A stretch of DNA of 64,000 bases, from the NCBI RefSeq assembly GCF_947623445.1, contig NC_135243.1, positions 14,758,501 through 14,822,500 of the forward strand, given 5' to 3'. The notes under the pieces are model-generated. The model did not search any database and was not told the origin of the DNA. It saw nothing but the letters and a program-made list of their open reading frames with translations. Each line of letters opens with the position of its first letter. Position 1 is the stretch's first letter. A program made the position numbers and the translations under genes. This DNA comes from Clavelina lepadiformis. Lineage: Eukaryota > Chordata > Ascidiacea > Aplousobranchia > Clavelinidae. This document shows positions 48,775-62,279 of the stretch, in pieces.

Positions 48775-50467
48775 ACACTTTGGCAGTAGGCGATATGGAG
48801 CACACCGGCTTGCTAGTATGCTACTGGTGAATCAGTCGCCCATTCAGCTTACCGGCAAACTTCACGTAAGTTACGCGTGCCATCACCGTCTTTGTGTCGA
48901 TTCACACCATTTGAGTTTGAAGCCAGCGGAAATTAACAACGCAAGAAAGCGCTGCTTGTAAAACCAGTTTTGCTTTGGCCATGACTATTTTAAAACGTCA
49001 ATGTTTTCGCCTTAAACTCTACTTCACACGAAAATTGCGTCAGTCATTTTTATAAGTCTCCGTTACTACACTCTGCTCGTGTTTTTCAAATGTTCTACCT
49101 TTGCAGAACTTCCGTCGCAATCGAGCTGCCGGGGTATTTCTCTTCAGTCCAGCCTGGACTTGATCGGCCTGCAGACCAGCTAAGCGTTTCGTTGCTGGAA
49201 AACCCACTTGCAAACCAACGCCGGAAGCTACAGAAGCCCTGTAACTATACCACTGCACTGCCCAGTCCATTGTTGCGGCATATCACAGCCAGGTGAGCTC
49301 GCTCAGGCATCGTACTTTTAAAATGTCGACCTTTTGGCAAAATCTTTGACAGCGTAGCGTTAATACTTTCAAACTTATTTGTATTTCTACCAAGACGTAT
49401 TCTTGACAGAATTTGTTTACTAGAATATTTGACTATTCCCCGCTTACAAGTTAGTTTCGCCTGCTCGTCAAGCACAAGTCGCATCCTGCGGCTGTTCCAA
49501 GTTACTGGCTCTTCTTTACCAGAACAGACAAATCACAACAGCTTGCAACCTATGGTCACCTTGTAGGCAGCCTAGCATGGCGTCAGCTGCGCCGAGCAGT
49601 TTCGCGGCCATTGCATCCATGTTTTGATATGTACGCTTTGTATTTAGCGAAAAGTTTGCTTTGACACTCGAATGCAAACTTCTGTCGGGATCGTAACGCT
49701 ACGGTTATCGTCGTGTCTCTTGGCGGTATTCTTGCAAATTTTATTTGTTATACTGTTGCCAATATCTATACGGACGTTGCTTTCAAATTTTTTAATTTTT
49801 TTATTTCTCGAACGCTTTCGCAGAGCCCCTGTATAACGAGAAAAAATACGTTGTTTGCTGCGCCCACTAGCGGCAAACGATTTTTTTGCGTTTCGATTGG
49901 AAATTCTGCTCATTAGGATATCGATGACGGCAATCGCACGCATAATGCCTATTTACTGTCGTTAAAGCGAAAAAGAGTTGTACGTGATAGCCAAGTCAAC
50001 TTTACAATTTGCCTTTGAAGGGGGTGTAGTACGATTTTCAGTAGTTTTAAAACGGCAACCCGGCGATTGTTACGAAGGTCGCATCCAAGACGTCACTATA
50101 GAAAAAGTATCAATGGTTCCGGTCCAGTGCGCATGTGACCTTAATCTGTGGAGGTTTGCTGTTGTTATGGCGTGTGCGGAGTGTAGGTTCAGGCTAAGGT
50201 TAACGTTTTGTGTTGGTTTAAAGTTAAGGCTTTTTGGCTGATTATTTGAAGAAATGTAAGGAAAAAAGTTGTTAAAAAGTTGAAGCATTTGGTGCGAGAA
50301 TTCCAGATACGAGAATTTTCTCAAAATACCGCATTAAGTCCTTTTGACCTACATCTCGGCGGATACAAAAACTCAGCAAGGTGACCGGGCTTGTTTAGAA
50401 GCAAATTCAAATTGAAAAATTGTACTTTGCATTGTTTTAGATAGGGCTTCAGATGGACCTACAGACC
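48775..50467. other. Unique core between convergent 5S arrays
   Basis: About 1.7 kb with a base make-up visibly richer in G and C than the 5S spacer, and no similarity to the 5S unit. I see no convincing gene. Short open frames of 67-99 codons occur on both strands in overlapping positions, as expected by chance. There is no tRNA, U6, U1 or spliced-leader sequence that I recognise, and no terminal inverted repeats or target-site duplication to suggest a transposon. It contains one hairpin-forming motif at 49853-49878. It could be a spacer, an ancient insertion or original flanking DNA trapped by an inversion. Confidence 0.6.
49853..49878. promoter_or_regulatory. Hairpin motif resembling a CTCF site
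   Basis: GTTTGCTGC and GCGGCAAAC are near-perfect inverted arms around GCCCACTA. The middle, TGCGCCCACTAGCGGC, resembles the reverse form of the bilaterian CTCF consensus (TGCGCCCCCTAGTGGC). It is the only such site noticed in the core. A role as insulator between converging arrays would fit but is speculative; a simple hairpin is the alternative. Confidence 0.25.
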
Positions 50468-50523
50468 CTTAACTTCCGAGATCGAACGAGATCGGGTCTA
50501 CTCAACCTGGTATGGTCGTAGAC
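50468..50523 (-). pseudogene. Truncated 5S gene at inner end of minus array
   Basis: Only the first 56 nt of the gene are present, from GTCTACGACC through GGAAGTTAAG. The rest of box A and all of box C are missing, replaced by core sequence (on the plus strand, CTACAGACC then CTTAACTTCC). With no box C and no 3' end it cannot make 5S rRNA. It fixes the inner breakpoint of the minus array. Confidence 0.9.
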
Positions 50524-53500
50524 GATTTCAAATGAAAGAAAATGGTCTTCCCAATTCTAATTCGATTGCATAGGAAATTCAAAAAAGCAAATAGTTGCTA
50601 TAAATTTGATTGAAATATACAGCATGACTAAAATGCTTACAACACCCGTTATTCCCAGGCGGTCACCCATCCAAGTACTAACCGGGCCCGAGGTTGCTTA
50701 ACTTCCGAGATCGAACGAGATCGGGTTTACTCAACCTGGTATGGTCGTAGGCGATTTCAAATGAAAGAAAATAGCTTTTTCAATTCTAATTCGATTGCAT
50801 AGGAAATTCAAAAAAGTAAACAGATGTTATAAATTTAATTGAAGTATACAGCATGACTAAAATGCTTACAAAACACGGTATTCCCAGGCGGTCACCCATC
50901 CAAGTACTAACAGGGCCCGAGGTTGCTTAACTTCCGAGATCGAACGAGATCGGGTCTACTCAACCTGGTATGGTCGTAGGCGATTTCAAATGAAAGAAAA
51001 TGGTCTTTCCAATTCTAATTCGATTGCATAGGAAATTCAAAAAAGCAAATAGTTGCTATAAATTTGATTGAAATATACAGCATGACTAAAATGCTTACAA
51101 CACCCGTTATTCCCAGGCGGTCACCCATCCAAGTACTAACCGGGCCCGAGGTTGCTTAACTTCCGAGATCGAACGAGATCGGGTCTACTCAACCTGGTAT
51201 GGTCGTAGGTGATTTCAAATGAAAGAAAATGGCCTTTTCAATTATAATTCGATTGCATAGGAAATTCAAAAAAGTAAACAGATGTTAAAAATTTAATTGA
51301 AGTATACAGCATGACTAAAATGCTTACAACACACGGTATTACCAGGCGGGCACCCATCCAAGTACTAACCGGGCCCGAGGTTGCTTAACTTCCGAGATCG
51401 AACGAGATCGGGTCTACTCAACCCGGTATGGTCCTAGGCAATTTCAAAAGAAAGAAAATGGCATTTTCAATTATAATTCGATTGCATAAGAAATACAAAA
51501 CGTAAACAGTTGGTATAAAAATAATTGAAATATACAGCATGACTAAAATGCTTACAACACCCGGTATTCCCAGGCGGTCAACCATCCAAGTACTAATCGG
51601 GCCCGAGGTTGCTTAACTTCCGAGATCGAACGAGATCAGGTCTGCTCAACCTGGCAAGGTCGTAGGCGATTTCCAAAGAAATAAAATGGCATTTTCAATT
51701 CTAATTCGATTGCATAGGAAATTCAAAAAAGCAAATAGTTGCTAAAAATTGAATTGAAATATATAGCATGACTGAAATGCTTACAGCACCCGGTATTCCC
51801 AGGCGGTCACCCATCCAAGTACTAACCGGGCCCAAGGTTGCTTAACTTCCGAGATCGAACGAGATCGGGTATACTCAACCTGGTATGGTCGTAGGCGATT
51901 TCAAAAGAATAAAAATGGCTTTATGAATTCTAATTCGATTGCATAGGAAATTCAAAAAAGCAAATAGTTGCTAAAAATTGAATTGAAATATACAGCATGA
52001 CTAAAATGCTTACAACACCCGGTATTCCCAGGCGGTCACCCATCCAAGTACTAACAGGGCCCGAGGTTGCTTAACTTCCGAGATCGAACGAAATCGGGTC
52101 TACTCAACCTGGTATGGTCCTAGACAATTTCAAATGAAGGAAAATGGTCTTCCCAATTCTAATTCGATTGCATAGGAAATTCAAAAAAGCAAATAGTTGC
52201 TAAAAATTGAATTGAAATATACAGCATGACTAAAATGCTTACAACACCCGGTATTCCCAGGCGGTCACCCATCCAAGTACTAACAGGGCCAAAGGTTGCT
52301 TAACTTCCGAGATCGAACGAGATCGGGTCTACTCAACCTGGTATGGTCGTAGGTGATTTCAAATGAAAGAAAATGGCATTTTCAATTCTAATTCGATTGC
52401 ATAGGAAATTCAAAAAAGTAAACAGATGTTAAAAATTTAATTGAAGTATACAGCATGACTAAAATGCTTACAACACACGGTATTACCAGGCGGTCACCCA
52501 TCCAAGTACTAACAGGGCCCGAGGTTGCTTAACTTCCGAGATCGAACGAGATCGGGTATACTCAACCTGGTATGGTCGTAGGCGATTTCAAAAGAAAAAA
52601 AATGTTATTATGAATTCTAATTCGATTGCATAGGAAATTCAAAAAAGCAAATAGTTGCTAAAAATTTAATTGAAATATACAGCATGACTAAAAGGCTTAC
52701 AACACCCGGTATTCCCAGGCGGTCACCCATCCAAGTACTAACAGGGCCCGAGGTTTCTTAACTTCCGAGATCGAACGAGATCGGGTCTACTCAACCTGGT
52801 ATGGTCGTAGACGATTTCAAATGAAAGAAAATGGTCTTTCCAATTCTAATTCGATTGCATAGGAAATTCAAAAAAGTAAACAGATGTTATAGATTTAATT
52901 GAAGTATACAGCATGACTAAAATGCTTACAACACCCGGTATTCCCAGGCGGTCACCCATCCAAGTACTAACAGGGCCCGAGGTTGCTTAACTTCCGAGAT
53001 CGAACGAGATCGGGTCTACTCAACCTGGTATGGTCGTAGACGATTTCAAATGAAAGAAAATGGTCTTCCCAATTCTAATTCGATTGCATAGGAAATTCAA
53101 AAAAGCAAATAGTTGCTATAAATTTGATTGAAATATACAGCATGACTAAAATGCTTACAAAACCCGTTGTTCCCAGGCGGTCACCCATCCAAGTACTAAC
53201 CGGGCCCGAGGTTGCTTAACTTCCGAGATCGAACGAGATCGGGTTTACTCAACCTGGTATGGTCGTAGGTGATTTCAAATGAAAGAAAATGGTCTTCCCA
53301 ATTCTAATTCGATTGCATAGGAAATTAAAAAAAGTAAACAGATGTTATAAATTTAATTGAAGTATACAGCATGACTAAAATGCTTACAACACACGGTATT
53401 CCCAGGCGGTCACCCATCCAAGTACTAACAAGGCCCGAGGTTGCTTAACTTCCGAGATCGAACGAGATCGGGTCTATTCAACCTGGTATGGTCGTAGACG

Positions 53501-54056
53501 ATTGCAAATGAAAAAAAATGGTCCTTCCAATTCTAATTCGATTGCATAGGAAATTCAAAAAAGCAAATAGTTGCTATAAATTTAATTGAAATATACAGCA
53601 TGACTAAAATGCTTACAGCACCCGGTATTCCCAGGCGGTCACCCATCCAAGTACTAACCGGGCCCGAGGTTGCTTAACTTCCGAGTTCGGGTCTACTCAA
53701 CCTGGTATGGTCGTAGGCGATTTCAAAACAAAGAAAATGGCTTTATGAATTCTAATTCGATTGCATAGGAAATTCAAAAAAGCAAATAGTTGCTAAAAAT
53801 TGAATTGAAATATACAGCATGACTAAAATGCTTACAACACCCGGTATTCTCAGGCGGTCACCCATCCAATTACTAACAGGGCCCGAGGTTGCTTAACTTC
53901 CGAGATCGAACGAGATCGGGTCTACTCAACCTGGTATGGTCGTAGGCGATTTCAAATGAAAAAAAATGGCTTTTTTAATTCTAATTCGATTGCATAGGAA
54001 ATTCAAAAAAGTAAACAGATGTTATAATTTTAATTGAAGTATACAGCATGACTAAA

Positions 54057-54176
54057 ATGATTACAACACCCGGTATTCCCAGGCGGTCACCCATCCAAGT
54101 ACTAACCGGGCCCGAGGTTGCTTAACTTCCGAGATCGAACGAGATCGGGTCTACTCAACCTGGTATGGTCGTAGGC
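54057..54176 (-). rRNA. 5S rRNA gene, consensus body on minus strand
   Basis: Read on the minus strand, this copy matches the window consensus over essentially all of nt 1-115, including box A, box C and helix II. The only change seen is at the 3' end, GTAATCAT for GTAAGCAT. It is the best minus-strand reference and shows both arms keep intact copies. Confidence 0.93.
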
Positions 54177-54409
54177 AATTTCAAAAGAAAGAAAATGGCA
54201 TTTTCTATTATAATTCGATTGCATAGGAAATACAAAAACGCAAACAGTTGCTATAAAAATAATTGAAATATACAGCATGACTAAAATGCTTACAACACCC
54301 GGTATTCCCAGGCGGTCAACCATCCAAGTACTAACCGGGCCCGAGGTTGCTTAACTTCCGAGTTCGGGTCTACTCAACCTGGTATGGTCGTAGGCGATTT
54401 CAAAACAAA

Positions 54410-55355
54410 GAAAATGGCTTTATGAATTCTAATTCGATTGCATAGGAAATTCAAAAAAGCAAATAGTTGCTATAAGTTTGATAGAAATATACAGCATGAC
54501 TAAAATGCTTACAACACCCGGTATTCCCAGGCGGTCACCCATCCAAGCACTAACTGGGCCCGAGGTTGCTTAACTTCCGAGATCGGGTCTACTCAACCTG
54601 GTATGGTCGTAGGCGATTTCAAATGAAAGAAAATGGCTTTTTTATTTATAATTCGTTTGCATAGGAAAATCAAAATCACAAACAGTTGCTATATATTTAA
54701 TTGAAATATACAGCATGACTAAATTGCTTACAAAACCCGGTATTCCTAGGCGGTCACAAATCCAAGTACTAACCGGGCCCGAGGTTGCTTATTTTCCGAG
54801 ATCGGGTATACTCAAACTGGTATGGTCGTAGGCGATTTCAAAAGAAAGAAAATGGCTTTATGAATTCTAATTCGATTGCATAGGAAATTCAAAAAAGCAA
54901 ATAGTTGCTAAAAATTTAATTGAAATATATAGCATGACTAAAATGCTTACAACACCCGGTATTCCCAGGCGGTCACCCATCCAAGTACTAACAGGGCCCG
55001 AGGTTTCTTAACTTCCGAGATCGAACGAGATCGGGTCTACTCAACCTGGTATGGTCGTAGACGATTTCAAATGAAAGAAAATTGTCTTCCCAATTCTAAT
55101 TCGATTGCATAGGAAATTCAAAAAAGCAAATAGTTGCTATAAATTTGATTGAAATATACAGCATGACTAAAATGCTTACAACACCCGTTATTCCCAGGCG
55201 GTCACCCATCCAAGTACTAACCGGGCCCGAGGTTGCTTAACATCCGAGATCGAACGAGATCGGGTGTACTCAACCTGGTATGGTCGTAGGCGGTTTCAAA
55301 TGAAAGAAAATAGCTTTTTCAATTCTAATTCGATTGCATAGGAAATTCAAAAAAG
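54410..55355 (-). repeat. Five-unit duplication in minus arm, copy 1 (offset 1115 bp)
   Basis: Genes 54614, 54833, 55062 and 55291 match 55729, 55948, 56177 and 56406 with the same private variants: TAAGTTTGATAGAA, TTTATTTATAATTCG, GTCACAAATCC and GGCGGTTTCAAATG on the plus strand. The partner copy is about 55525-56470. Identity breaks at both ends, so the duplicated unit is a five-unit block. Confidence 0.85.
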
Positions 55356-58300
55356 CAAATAGTTGCTATAAATTTAATTGAAATAAACAGCATGACTAAA
55401 ATGCTTACAGCACCCGGTATTCCCAGGCGGTCACCCATCCAAGTACTAACCGGGCCCGAGGTTGCTTAACTTCCGAGATCGGGTCTACTCAACCTGGTAT
55501 GGTCGTAGGCGATTTCAAAAGAAAGAAAATGGCTTTATGAATTCTAATTCGATTGCATAGGAAATTCAAAAAAGCAAATAGTTGCTATAAGTTTGATAGA
55601 AATATACAGCATGACTAAAATGCTTACAACACCCGGTATTCCCAGGCGGTCACCCATCCAAGCACTAACTGGGCCCGAGGTTGCTTAACTTCCGAGATCG
55701 GGTCTACTCAACCTGGTATGGTCGTAGGCGATTTCAAATGAAAGAAAATGGCTTTTTTATTTATAATTCGTTTGCATAGGAAAATCAAAATCACAAACAG
55801 TTGCTATATATTTAATTGAAATATACAGCATGACTAAATTGCTTACAAAACCCGGTATTCCCAGGCGGTCACAAATCCAAGTACTAACCGGGCCCGAGGT
55901 TGCTTATTTTCCGAGATCGGGTATACTCAAACTGGTATGGTCGTAGGCGATTTCAAAAGAAAGAAAATGGCTTTATGAATTCTAATTCGATTGCATAGGA
56001 AATTCAAAAAAGCAAATAGTTGCTAAAAATTTAATTGAAATATATAGCATGACTAAAATGCTTACAACACCCGGTATTCCCAGGCGGTCACCCATCCAAG
56101 TACTAACAGGGCCCGAGGTTTCTTAACTTCCGAGATCGAACGAGATCGGGTCTACTCAACCTGGTATGGTCGTAGACGATTTCAAATGAAAGAAAATTGT
56201 CTTCCCAATTCTAATTCGATTGCATAGGAAATTCAAAAAAGCAAATAGTTGCTATAAATTTGATTGAAATATACAGCATGACTAAAATGCTTACAACACC
56301 CGTTATTCCCAGGCGGTCACCCATCCAAGTACTAACCGGGCCCGAGGTTGCTTAACATCCGAGATCGAACGAGATCGGGTGTACTCAACCTGGTATGGTC
56401 GTAGGCGGTTTCAAATGAAAGAAAATAGCTTTTTCAATTCTAATTCGATTGCATAGGAAATTCAAAAAAGTAAACAGATGTTATAAATTTAATTGAAGTA
56501 TACAGCATGACTAAAATGCTTATAACACACGGTATTCCCAGGCGGTCACCCATCCAAGTACTAACCGGGCCCGAGGTTGCTTAACTTCAGAGATCGAACG
56601 AGATCGGGTCTACTCAACCCGGTATGGTCGTAGGCAATTTCAAAAGAAAGAAAATGGCATTTTCAATTATAATTCGATTGCATAGGAAATACAAAAACGC
56701 AAACAGTTGCTATAAAAATAATTGAAATATACAGCATGACTAAAATGCTTACAACACCCGGTATTCACAGGCAGTCACCCATCCAACTACTAACAGGGCC
56801 CGAGATTGCTTAACTTCCGAGATCGAACGAGATCGGGTCTACTCAACCTGGTATGGTCGTAGGCGATTTCAAAAGAAAGAAAATGGCTTTATGAATTCTA
56901 ATTCGATTGCATAGGAAATTCAAAAAAGCAAATAGTGGTAAAAAATTGAATTGAAATATACAGCATGACTAAAATGCTTACAACACCCGGTATTCCCAGG
57001 CGGTCACCCATCCAAGTACTAACCGGGCACGAAGTTGCTTAACTTCCGAGATCGAACGAGATCGGGTTTACTCAACCTGGTATGGTCGTAGGCGATTTCA
57101 AATGAAAGAAAATAGCTTTTTCAATTCTAATTCGAGTGCATAGGAAATTCAAAAAAGTAAACAGATGTTATAAATTTAATTGAAGTATACAGCATGACTA
57201 AAATGCTTACAACACACGGTATTCCCAGGCTGTTACCCATCCAAGTACTAACCGGGCCCGAGGTTGCTTAACTTTCGAGATCGAACGAGATCGGGTCTAC
57301 TCAACCCGGTATGGTCGTAGGCAATTTCAAATGAAAGAAAATGGCATTTTCAATTATAATTCGATTGCATAGGAAATATAAAAACGCAAACAGTTGCTAT
57401 AAAAATAATTGAAATATACAGCATGACTAAAATGCTTACAACACCCGGTAATCCCAGGCAGTCACCCATCCAATTACTAACCGGGCCCGAGATTGCTTAA
57501 CTTCCGAGATCGAACGAGATCGGGTCTACTCAACCTGGTATGGTCGTAGGTGATTTCAAATGAAAGAAAATGGCTTTATGAATTCTAATTCGATTGCATA
57601 GGAAACTCAAAAAAGCAAATAGTTGCTAAAAATTGAAATGAAATATACAGCATGACTAAAATGCTTACAACACCCGGTATTCCCAGGCAGTCATCCATCC
57701 AAGTACTAACAGGGCCCGAGGTTGCTTAACTTCCGAGATCGAACGAGATCGGGTTTACTCAACCTGGTATGGTCGTAGGCGATTTCAAATGAAAGAAAAT
57801 GGTCTTTCCAATTCTAATTCGATTGCATAGGAAATTCAAAAAAGCAAATAGTTGCTATAAATTTGATTGAAATATACAGCATGACTAAAATGCTTCCAAC
57901 ACCCGTTATTCCCAGGTGGTCACCCATCCAAGTACTAACCGGGCCCGAGGTTGCTTAACTTCCGAGATCGAACGAGATCGGGTCTACTCAACCTGGTATG
58001 GTCGTAGGCGATTTCAAATGAAAGAAAATGGCATTTTCAATTCCAATTCGATTGCATAGGAAATTCAAAAAAGTAAACAGATGTTAAAAATTTAATTGAA
58101 GTATACAGCATGACTAAAATGCTTACAACACACGGTATTCCCAGGCGGTCACCCATCCAAGTACTAACCGGGCCCGAGGTTGCTTAACTTCCGAGATCGA
58201 ACGAGATCGGGTCTACTCAACCCGGTATGGTCCTAGGCAATTTCAAAAGAAAGAAATTGGCATTTTCAATTATAATTCGATTGCATAAGAAATACAAAAC

Positions 58301-61300
58301 GCAAACAGTTGGTATAAAAATAATTGAAATATACAGCATGACTAAAATGCTTACAAAACCCGGTATTCCCAGGCGGTCAACCATCCAAGTACTAACCGGG
58401 CCCGAGGTTGCTTAACTTCCGAGATCGGGTATACTCAACCTGGTATGGTCGTAGGCGATTTCAAAAGAAAAAAAAATGGTATTATGAATTCTAATTCGAT
58501 TGCATAGGAAATTCAAAAAAGCAAATAGTTGCTAAAAATTTAATTGAAATATACAGCATGACTAAAATGCTTACAACACCCGGTATTCCCAGGCGGTCAC
58601 CCATCCAAGTACTAACCGGGCACGAGGTTTCTTAACTTCCGAGATCGAACGAGATCGGGTCTACTCAACCTGGTATGGTCCTAGACGATTTCAAATGAAA
58701 GAAAATGGTCTTCCCAATTCTAATTCGATTGCATAGGAAATTCAAAAAAGCAAATAGTTGCTATAAATTTGATTGAAATATACAGCATGACTAAAATGCT
58801 TACAAAACCCGTTATTCCCAGGCGCTCACCTATCCAAGTACTAACCGGGGCCGAGGTTGCTTAACTTCCGAGATCGAACGAGATCGGGTTTACTCAACCT
58901 GGTATGGTCGTAGGCGATTTCAAATGAAAGAAAATAGCTTTTTCAATTCTAATTCGATTGCATAGGAAATTCAAAAAAGTAAACAGATGCTAAAAATTTA
59001 ATTGAAGTATACAGCATGACTAAAATGCTTACAACACACGGTATTCCCAGGCGGTCACCCATCCAAGTACTAACCGGGCCCGAGGTTGCTTAACTTCCGA
59101 GATCGAACGAGATCGGGTCTACTCAACCTGGTATGGTCGTAGACGATTTCAAATGAAAAAAAATGGTCCTTCCAATTCTAATTCGATTGCATAGGAAATT
59201 CAAAAAAGCAAATAGTTGCTATAAATTTAATTGAAATATACAGCATGACTAAAATGCTTACAGCACCCGGTATTCCCAGGCGGTCACCCATCCAAGTACT
59301 AACCGGGCCCGAGGTTGCTTAACTTCCGAGATCAGGTATACTCAACCTGGTATGGTCGTAGGCGATTTCAAAAGAAAGAAAACGGCTTTATGAATTCTAA
59401 TTCGATTGCATAGGAAATTCAAAAAAGTAAACAGATGTTATAAATTTAATTGAAGTATACAGCATGACTAAAATGCTTACAACACACGGTATTCCCAGGC
59501 GGTCACCCATCCAAGTACTAACCGGGCCCGAGGTTGCTTAACTTCCGAGATCGAACGAGATCGGGTCTACTCAACCTGGTATGGTCGTAGACGATTTCAA
59601 ATGAAAAAAAAAGGTCCTTCCAATTCTAATTCGATTGCATAGGAAATTCAAAAAAGCAAATAGTTGCTATAAATTTGATTGAAATATACAGCATGACTAA
59701 AATGCTTACAACACCCGTTATTCCCAAGCGGTCACCCATCCAAGTACTAACCGGGCCCGAGGTTGCTTAACTTCCGAGATCGAACGAGATCGGGTCTACT
59801 CAACCTGGTATGGTCGTAGGTGATTTCAAATGAAAGAAAATAGCTTTTTCAATTCTAATTCGATTGCATAGAAAAATCAAAAAAGTAAACAGATGTTATA
59901 AATTTAATTGAAGTATACAGCATGACTAAAATGCTTACAACACCCGGTATTCCCAGGCGGTCACCCATCCAAGTACTAACCGGGCCCGAGGTTGCTTAAC
60001 TTCCGAGATCGAACGAGATCGGGTCTACTCAACCCGGTATGGTCGTAGGCAATTTCAAAAGAAAGAAAATGGCATTTTCAATTATAATTCGATTGCATAA
60101 GAAATACAAAAACGCAAACAGTTGCTATAAAAATAATTGAAATATACAGCATGACTAAAATGCTTACAACACCCGGTATTCCCAGGCAGTCAACCATCCA
60201 AGTACTAACAGGGCCCGAGGTTGCTTAACTTCCGAGATCGAACGAGATCAGGTCTGCTCAACCTGGTATGGTCGTAGGCGATTTCAAAAGAAAAAAAATG
60301 TTATTATGAATTCTAATTCGATTGCATAGGAAATTCAAAAAAGCAAATAGTTGCTAAAAATTTAATTGAAATATACAGCATGACTAAAATGCTTACAACA
60401 GCCGGTATTCCCAGGCGGTCAACCATCCAAGTACTAACAGGGTCCGAGGTTTCTTAACTTCCGAGATCGAACGAAATCGTGTCTACTCAACCTGGTATGG
60501 TCCTAGACGATTTCAGATGAAAGAAAATGGTCTTCCCAATTCTAATTCGATTGCATAGGAAATTCAAAAAAGCAAATAGTTGATATAAATTTGATTGAAA
60601 TTTACAGCATGACTAAAATGCTTACAAAACCCGTTATTCCCAGGCGGTCACCCATCCAAGTAATAACCGGGCCCGAGGTTGCTTAACTTCCGAGATCGAA
60701 CGAGATCGGGTCTACACAACCTGGTATGGTCGTAAACGATTTCAAATGAAAAAAAATGGTCCTTCCAATTCTAATTCGATTGCATAGGAAATTCAAAAAA
60801 GCAAATAGTTGCTATAAACTTAATTGAAATATACAGCATGACTAAAATGCTTACAACACCCGGTATTCCCAGGCGGTCACCCATCCAAGTACTAACCGGG
60901 CCCGAGGTTGCTTAACTTCCGAGATCGGGTATACTCAACCTGGTATGGTCGTAGGCGATTTCAAATGAAAGAAAACGGCTGTATGAATTCTAATTCGATT
61001 GCATAGGAAATTCAAAAAAGCAAATAGTTGCTAAAAATTGAATTTAAATATACAGCATGACTAAAATGCTTACAACACCCGGTATTCCCAGGCGGTCACC
61101 CATCCAAGTACTAACAGGGCCCGAGGTTGCTTAACTTCCGAGATCGAACGAGATCGGGTCTACTCAACCTGGTATGGTCGTAGACGATTTCAAATGAAAG
61201 AAAATGGTTTTTCCAATTCTAATTCGATTGCATAGGAAATCAAAAAAGCAAATAGTTGCTATAAATTTGATTGAAATATACAGCATGACTAAAATGCTTA

Positions 61301-62279
61301 CAACACCCGTTATTCCCAAGCGACCACCCATCCAAGTACTAACCGGGCCCGAGGTTGCTTAACTTCCGAGATCGAACGAGATCGGGTCTACTCAACCTGG
61401 TATGGTCGTAGGTGATTTCAAATGAAAGAAAATGGCTTTTTCAATTCTAATTCGATTGCATAGGAAATTCAAAAAAGTAAACAGATGTTAAAAATTTAAT
61501 TGAAGTATACAGCATGACTAAAATGCTTACAACACCCGGTATTCCCAGGCGGTCACCCATCCAAATACAAACCGGGCCCGAGGTTGCTTAACTTCCGAGA
61601 TCGAACGAGATCGGGTCTACTCAACCCGGTATGGTCGTAGACAATTTCAAAAGAAAGAAAATGGCATTTTCAATTATAATTCGATTGCATAAGAAATACA
61701 AAAATGCAAACAGTTGCTATAAAAATAATTGAAATATACAGCATGACTAAAATGCTTACAACACCCGGTATTCCCAGGCGGTCAACCATCCAAGTACTAA
61801 CAGGGACCGAGGTTGCTTAACTTCCGAGATCGAACGAGATCGAGTCTACTCAACCTGGTATGGTCGTAGACGATTTTAAAAAAAAGAAAATGGCTTTATG
61901 AATTCTAATTCGATTGCATAGGAAATTCAAAAAAGCAAATAGTTGCTAAAAATTGAATTGAAATATACAGCATGGCTAAAATGCTTTCAACACTCGGTAT
62001 TCCCAGGCGGTCACCCATCCAGATACTAACCGGGCCCGAGGTTGCTTAACTTCCGAGATCGAAGGAGATCGGGTCTACTCAACCTGGTATGGTCGTAGAC
62101 GATTTCAAATTAAGGAAAATGGTCTTTCCAATTCTAATTCGATTGCATAGAAAATTCAAAAAAGCAAATATTTGCTATAAATTTGATTGAAATATACAGC
62201 ATGACTAAAATGCTTACAACACCCGTTATTCCCAGGCGGTCACCCATCCAAGTACTAACCGGGCCCGAGGTTGCTTAAC

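Noticed and set aside
49984-50130. tRNA-like boxes (GATAGCCAAG and GGTTCCGGTCC)
   Set aside because: The two are about 130 bp apart and no cloverleaf stems could be formed; not a tRNA.
50180-50216. Degenerate telomere-like text (TAGGTTCAGGCTAAGGTTAACG)
   Set aside because: Only about four imperfect hexamers with no consistent period; chance similarity.
48743-50324. Short overlapping open frames on both strands of the core (67-99 codons)
   Set aside because: No recognisable domain, overlapping on opposite strands and of chance length. One (49090-49296) ends at CCAGGTGAGC, which looks like a splice donor, but there is no acceptor or homology to support an exon.
48637-50752. Simple fold-back sequencing or assembly artefact for the inverted arms
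   Set aside because: A fold-back artefact would make the minus arm a mirror copy of the adjacent plus arm. Past the first spacer the two differ in unit order and subfamily. A misjoin is still possible and is covered in the findings.
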